6,722 nucleotides of DNA. It comes from an uncultured Faecalibacterium sp. GTDB taxonomy: Bacteria; Bacillota; Clostridia; Oscillospirales; Ruminococcaceae. Below are positions 4,010 to 6,722 of the stretch, in pieces (positions within the stretch are counted from its first letter, which is position 1; the number at the start of each line of letters is the position of its first letter). The notes under the pieces were generated by a model that was given only the letters and a program-made list of their open reading frames with translations, was not told where the DNA came from and did no database searches. The stretch spans positions 1-6,722 of the forward strand of contig CAAFQM010000116.1 of the NCBI GenBank assembly GCA_900765105.1. The letters are read 5' to 3'. The position numbers and the translations under genes are program-made.

Positions 4010-6397
4010 TCACGCCTTTTTTGTGCGGCGCTTGCGCCAGACGAAGTATGCCGTGTACACCAGCCACACCGCGATTCCGGCAATGATCAGCGGCCGGCTC
4101 ACCTGCAGGCCATCCGGCTGGTATACAAAGTCGATGCTGTTCTCCCCCGCCGGGCAGAGCACCGCCATCAGGCCCTCGTCCACTTCCACGATCTCCGTTT
4201 CTGCTCCGTTGACATAAGCTGTAAAGCCGTCGTCATAGGGCACCGAGAAGAACACCAGATTTTCCTTTTCCAGCGAGATCTCCGTATGGAAACCGGCGTT
4301 GTTCATCTGGAACACGCTGGCAGCCGTTGCGCGGCGCTCGCGGCAGTCCTGCACATAGCTGTCATAATCCAGCTCTTCCCTCTTTCCGTCCGGCAGATGG
4401 GCCAGGTATTTGCCGTAGACCGCGGCGTCCTCGTCCGGCAGCACCAGTGTGCGCAGCAGCAGGTTGGAACGGGTGGATTTGTTCGTTTCCTCGTACTCGG
4501 ACACGGTCAGGTAGTAATCATAAGTGAAGCCCATGGGCACATAGTTTTCGTTGCGGTAGACCGCATAGCCGTCTTTTGCAAAGCTGTAGGTCCAGCCGTC
4601 ATCGGCTTCGGCCTCAAAAGCGCCCTGCTTTTCCGGGGTGGTGATAAGGTATTCCACGCTCAACAGGCCGCGCAGCGCATAGTTGGACAGTTCCGGCTCG
4701 CTGCGCACATCCCGCTTGACACCCAGCGCCGGGTAGAAGCTGAGGATGCTGGGCGCGGCGGTGCTGCCGAAGTACTGCAGGCAGCTCTTATCCAGCCACA
4801 TACCGATGTTATCATGGATCTCATAGGTGTCCACGCGGTAACTGCCCTCGGGCAGGTCTTCTTTCAGTTTCAGCGCATTGGTGTCCTGCTCCACAAGGTC
4901 GCTGTCGGTATACCACTGACCGAACTTGCCGATGCCGATGTGCACCACGCTGAACGCGAAGGCAAACACCAGCACCGCAGCCGTCATGCGCTGAGCAAAG
5001 CGGCGGTCGCCCCGCCACTTATGGCAGATATGGCTGTAGAGGATCAGCCCCAGCAGGCCGAAGCCCAGCACCGCGCAGTACTGGCCGGGGTTCTTCAGCA
5101 CGCCGAAGGACCAGCTGCCCGTTTCGCTGTCCTGCACCGGTACGATGGCAAAAGCCACGGTGGCGATCATGATCCAGCTGATGCCCCGCACCGGCGCATC
5201 CAGATCGGTGTTGTGATCTTCCAGCGCATTGACCGTCATGGCGGCAAGGATCAGCACCGGCATATAATACCAGCGTGCGTAGTAGCTGGAATTGAGGGCA
5301 TAGAACGCGCTGTTCAGCACCGGCACCAGAGCAAAGACCGCGCAGGTGCCCACGATGCGCTTTTTGCTGTCGCCGTGCCGTGCCTGCCAGTAGGCCACCG
5401 CACCGGCCAGACTGCACAGGGGCAGATAGGCCGACATACTGGTCCACTTGATGACGCCCTCCGACCAGATGGAGGTGAGGTAGGGCGAATCCGGCGGCAG
5501 GATCCAGCTGAGCAGAATGGCAAAATACTGCTGCACCTTGCTGTAGGTCAAAAAGCCCCAGCCGGATGAAAGATCGATGGTGCGCGGGTTCTGCAGGATC
5601 GACAGCACTGCCGGCACCAGCAGCAGACTGCCCATGGCCACGCCCAGCAGGCTTTCGAAGGCCAGCAGACCGAACTTTTTCGCTGTCAGGCGGAAGTCCT
5701 TCGTGCTGAGCTTGCAGACGAAGTAAATGACAAGGAATAGCACCTGCCCCACAAAGAAGAAATAGTTGTTGAGCAGGTTCACCGCCACCCAGAATGCGAA
5801 CAGACTGCGGCGATCATTATACAGCGCCTCGTCCAGCGACCAGAGCAGATACGGGAACAGCGCCACCACATCCACAAAGTGGTTGAAGAACACGTTGTAC
5901 ACCGTAAAACCGGAGAAGGTGTACAGGCAGGCACCCAGCACCGCATAGTCGATATTTTCGACGTAGCGACGCAGATAGAGATACGCGCCGCCGCCCGCCA
6001 CGGCAAACTTGAGCACCAGCAGCGGAACCATCAGGTAGGGCAGCCAGTTCTGCGGAAAGATCAGCGAGAACCAGAAAAACGGCGAACCGTACAGATAGAA
6101 CGAATAGGCGTTCATGGCACCGCTGCCGAGGTCTGTTGCCCAGGAGAAGGTATTGCGCACCGTGGTGAACACACTGTCCGGGTAACCGGCTCCCTTGAGA
6201 AAGCCGTTCATATAGCGGTAAAAAGAGATCTGCTGGCTGTTGAAATCACCGGCATAATGGAAGAAACCGCCGTCGATGATGTAGAACGGCAGGAAGAACA
6301 GCGCCGCTGTCAGGGCGCACAGCCCCACCGTCAGCCAGAATTTATCCTTTTTTTGTCCCAGCAGCTGCGGCTGCCGGGCAGTATCAGACCAGTTCAT
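4010..6397 (-). CDS. YfhO-family polytopic membrane protein (GT-C-like)
   Basis: This 795-residue protein matches the overall pattern of the YfhO family. There is a short cytoplasmic N-terminus, a first hydrophobic segment at about 20-41, and an extracytoplasmic loop with GDFNSQQ (residues 50-56), at the place where GT-C glycosyltransferases carry an acidic catalytic residue. Many further membrane segments follow, then a large soluble C-terminal domain, a final membrane helix and a basic tail (WRKRRTKKA). In Bacillus subtilis YfhO is linked to glycosylation of lipoteichoic acid, with a lipid-linked sugar as donor; for this protein the acceptor and donor are unknown. The start ATG at 6397 has AAGAGG about 6 bases upstream. 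A TCTGCC/GGCAGA hairpin (6412-6427) sits just before that site. Length is normal and no frame disruption is seen. No glycosyltransferase partner is in the window, and no clear terminator follows on its strand. Confidence 0.85.
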   Translation of the reverse strand: MNWSDTARQPQLLGQKKDKFWLTVGLCALTAALFFLPFYIIDGGFFHYAGDFNSQQISFYRYMNGFLKGAGYPDSVFTTVRNTFSWATDLGSGAMNAYSFYLYGSPFFWFSLIFPQNWLPYLMVPLLVLKFAVAGGGAYLYLRRYVENIDYAVLGACLYTFSGFTVYNVFFNHFVDVVALFPYLLWSLDEALYNDRRSLFAFWVAVNLLNNYFFFVGQVLFLVIYFVCKLSTKDFRLTAKKFGLLAFESLLGVAMGSLLLVPAVLSILQNPRTIDLSSGWGFLTYSKVQQYFAILLSWILPPDSPYLTSIWSEGVIKWTSMSAYLPLCSLAGAVAYWQARHGDSKKRIVGTCAVFALVPVLNSAFYALNSSYYARWYYMPVLILAAMTVNALEDHNTDLDAPVRGISWIMIATVAFAIVPVQDSETGSWSFGVLKNPGQYCAVLGFGLLGLILYSHICHKWRGDRRFAQRMTAAVLVFAFAFSVVHIGIGKFGQWYTDSDLVEQDTNALKLKEDLPEGSYRVDTYEIHDNIGMWLDKSCLQYFGSTAAPSILSFYPALGVKRDVRSEPELSNYALRGLLSVEYLITTPEKQGAFEAEADDGWTYSFAKDGYAVYRNENYVPMGFTYDYYLTVSEYEETNKSTRSNLLLRTLVLPDEDAAVYGKYLAHLPDGKREELDYDSYVQDCRERRATAASVFQMNNAGFHTEISLEKENLVFFSVPYDDGFTAYVNGAETEIVEVDEGLMAVLCPAGENSIDFVYQPDGLQVSRPLIIAGIAVWLVYTAYFVWRKRRTKKA

Positions 6398-6526
6398 GGG
6401 TTCCTCTTTTCTCTGCCGGAGGGCAGAAGGTTTGATTTTGCCTTATAATTTTATCGCGCGTTGCGAACGCAGACATTTGAGATACCTGTTCACGGTGAGC
6501 CGGGAGTTTCTCCGAGGACCGTCCGC
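6398..6526 (-). other. Leader region of the YfhO-family gene, no gene seen
   Basis: It holds the ribosome-binding site AAGAGG (6408-6403), a perfect 6-bp hairpin TCTGCC-ggag-GGCAGA (6412-6427) close to it, and an A/T-rich patch with weak -10 candidates TATAAG (6447-6442) and TAAAAT (6453-6448). No convincing -35 element was found at the right distance. GCGTT-GCG-AACGC (about 6459-6471) is a small inverted repeat of unknown meaning. Confidence 0.4.
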
Positions 6527-6688
6527 TGGGGTGGGACCCTGCTGCCGCAGGCAGTAGAGCGGGCGATGGAATGGCCTGCAACAGCAACGACTGCCGCCTG
6601 CGGCGGAAACAAGGAGTTGCTGTTGGGACAGCGGCCAGCAGGATGCGAGTGCTGCTCAAGGCACGAAGCATCCGCTGGGTGCCGCAAC
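6527..6688 (-). repeat. Dispersed repeat, right copy (inverted relative to the left copy)
   Basis: Read on the minus strand, 6688-6577 aligns over its full 112 bases with 276-387 at the left end, with about 15 substitutions and two compensating 3-nt gaps by hand count. The shared string GTCCCACCCC (6537-6528) follows after an extra segment of about 38 bases that is absent from the left copy; that segment contains its own small hairpin (CTGCC/GGCAG type). The repeat core folds as CAACAGCAAC/GTTGCTGTTG arms (6579-6588/6616-6625) with inner CCGCC-gca-GGCGG (minus-strand reading of 6594-6606). No T-arm-like GGAGGGATTCGAA boundary is visible on this side. Short frames through it resemble those through the left copy and are not believed to be genes. 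The window ends just beyond it. Confidence 0.7.
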
Positions 6689-6722
6689 TCGAACTCGTGT
6701 CCGAGGAGAAAGCTCCCGGCAC

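Noticed and set aside
4007..5569. 520-codon plus-strand open frame opposite the YfhO-family gene
   Set aside because: Its composition is His/Gln/Ala-rich, typical of antisense reading, and it has no motifs or ribosome-binding site. The minus-strand frame is a coherent membrane protein.
1..6722. CRISPR array or phage defence system
   Set aside because: No regularly spaced short repeats and no defence-type proteins are present. The repeats seen are palindromic dispersed elements.

Overview
The window looks like chromosomal DNA from a GC-rich gut Clostridium-group bacterium, most likely Faecalibacterium or a close Oscillospiraceae/Ruminococcaceae relative. This is inferred from gene style, Shine-Dalgarno sites, a T-box leader, Ala/Ser-rich lipoprotein linkers and several short dispersed palindromic repeats of a kind I associate with that group. 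I ran no database search.

Layout: all four protein genes lie on the minus strand. From right to left they are (1) a 795-residue YfhO-family polytopic membrane protein (6397 to 4010); (2) a strong promoter (3955 to 3928) and a T-box leader (about 3921 to 3633) followed at once by a second terminator hairpin (3626 to 3593); (3) a three-gene ABC transporter operon: lipoprotein substrate-binding protein (3560 to 2460), BPD_transp_2 permease (2230 to 1298) and ATPase (1296 to 478). The transporter belongs to the COG2984/COG4120/COG1101 type called TrpXYZ in streptococci. The T-box acceptor-pairing bulge UGGC requires a tRNA with G73, and a TGG triplet lies at the expected specifier position. Together these point to tryptophan uptake induced when tRNA-Trp is uncharged.

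The non-coding parts are unusually structured. The left end (1-477) holds the 3' portion of a tRNA-Ala(CGC) without its 5' part, a bidirectional terminator, a 39-bp-arm palindrome that duplicates the tRNA 3' end in inverse orientation, and a structured dispersed repeat. A second, inverted copy of that repeat lies at the right end (about 6527-6688), so the four-gene block sits between inverted copies. A different MITE-like palindromic element (about 2256-2449) fills the gap between the binding-protein and permease genes inside the operon.

The most interesting observation concerns the tandem terminators. The 3' arm of the T-box terminator can pair, by 10 Watson-Crick pairs with one bulged A, with the 5' arm of the second terminator. 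A single tRNA-sensing event could therefore disarm both in relay. Also notable are compensatory changes between the two copies of the flanking repeat, which suggest that its hairpin is conserved.
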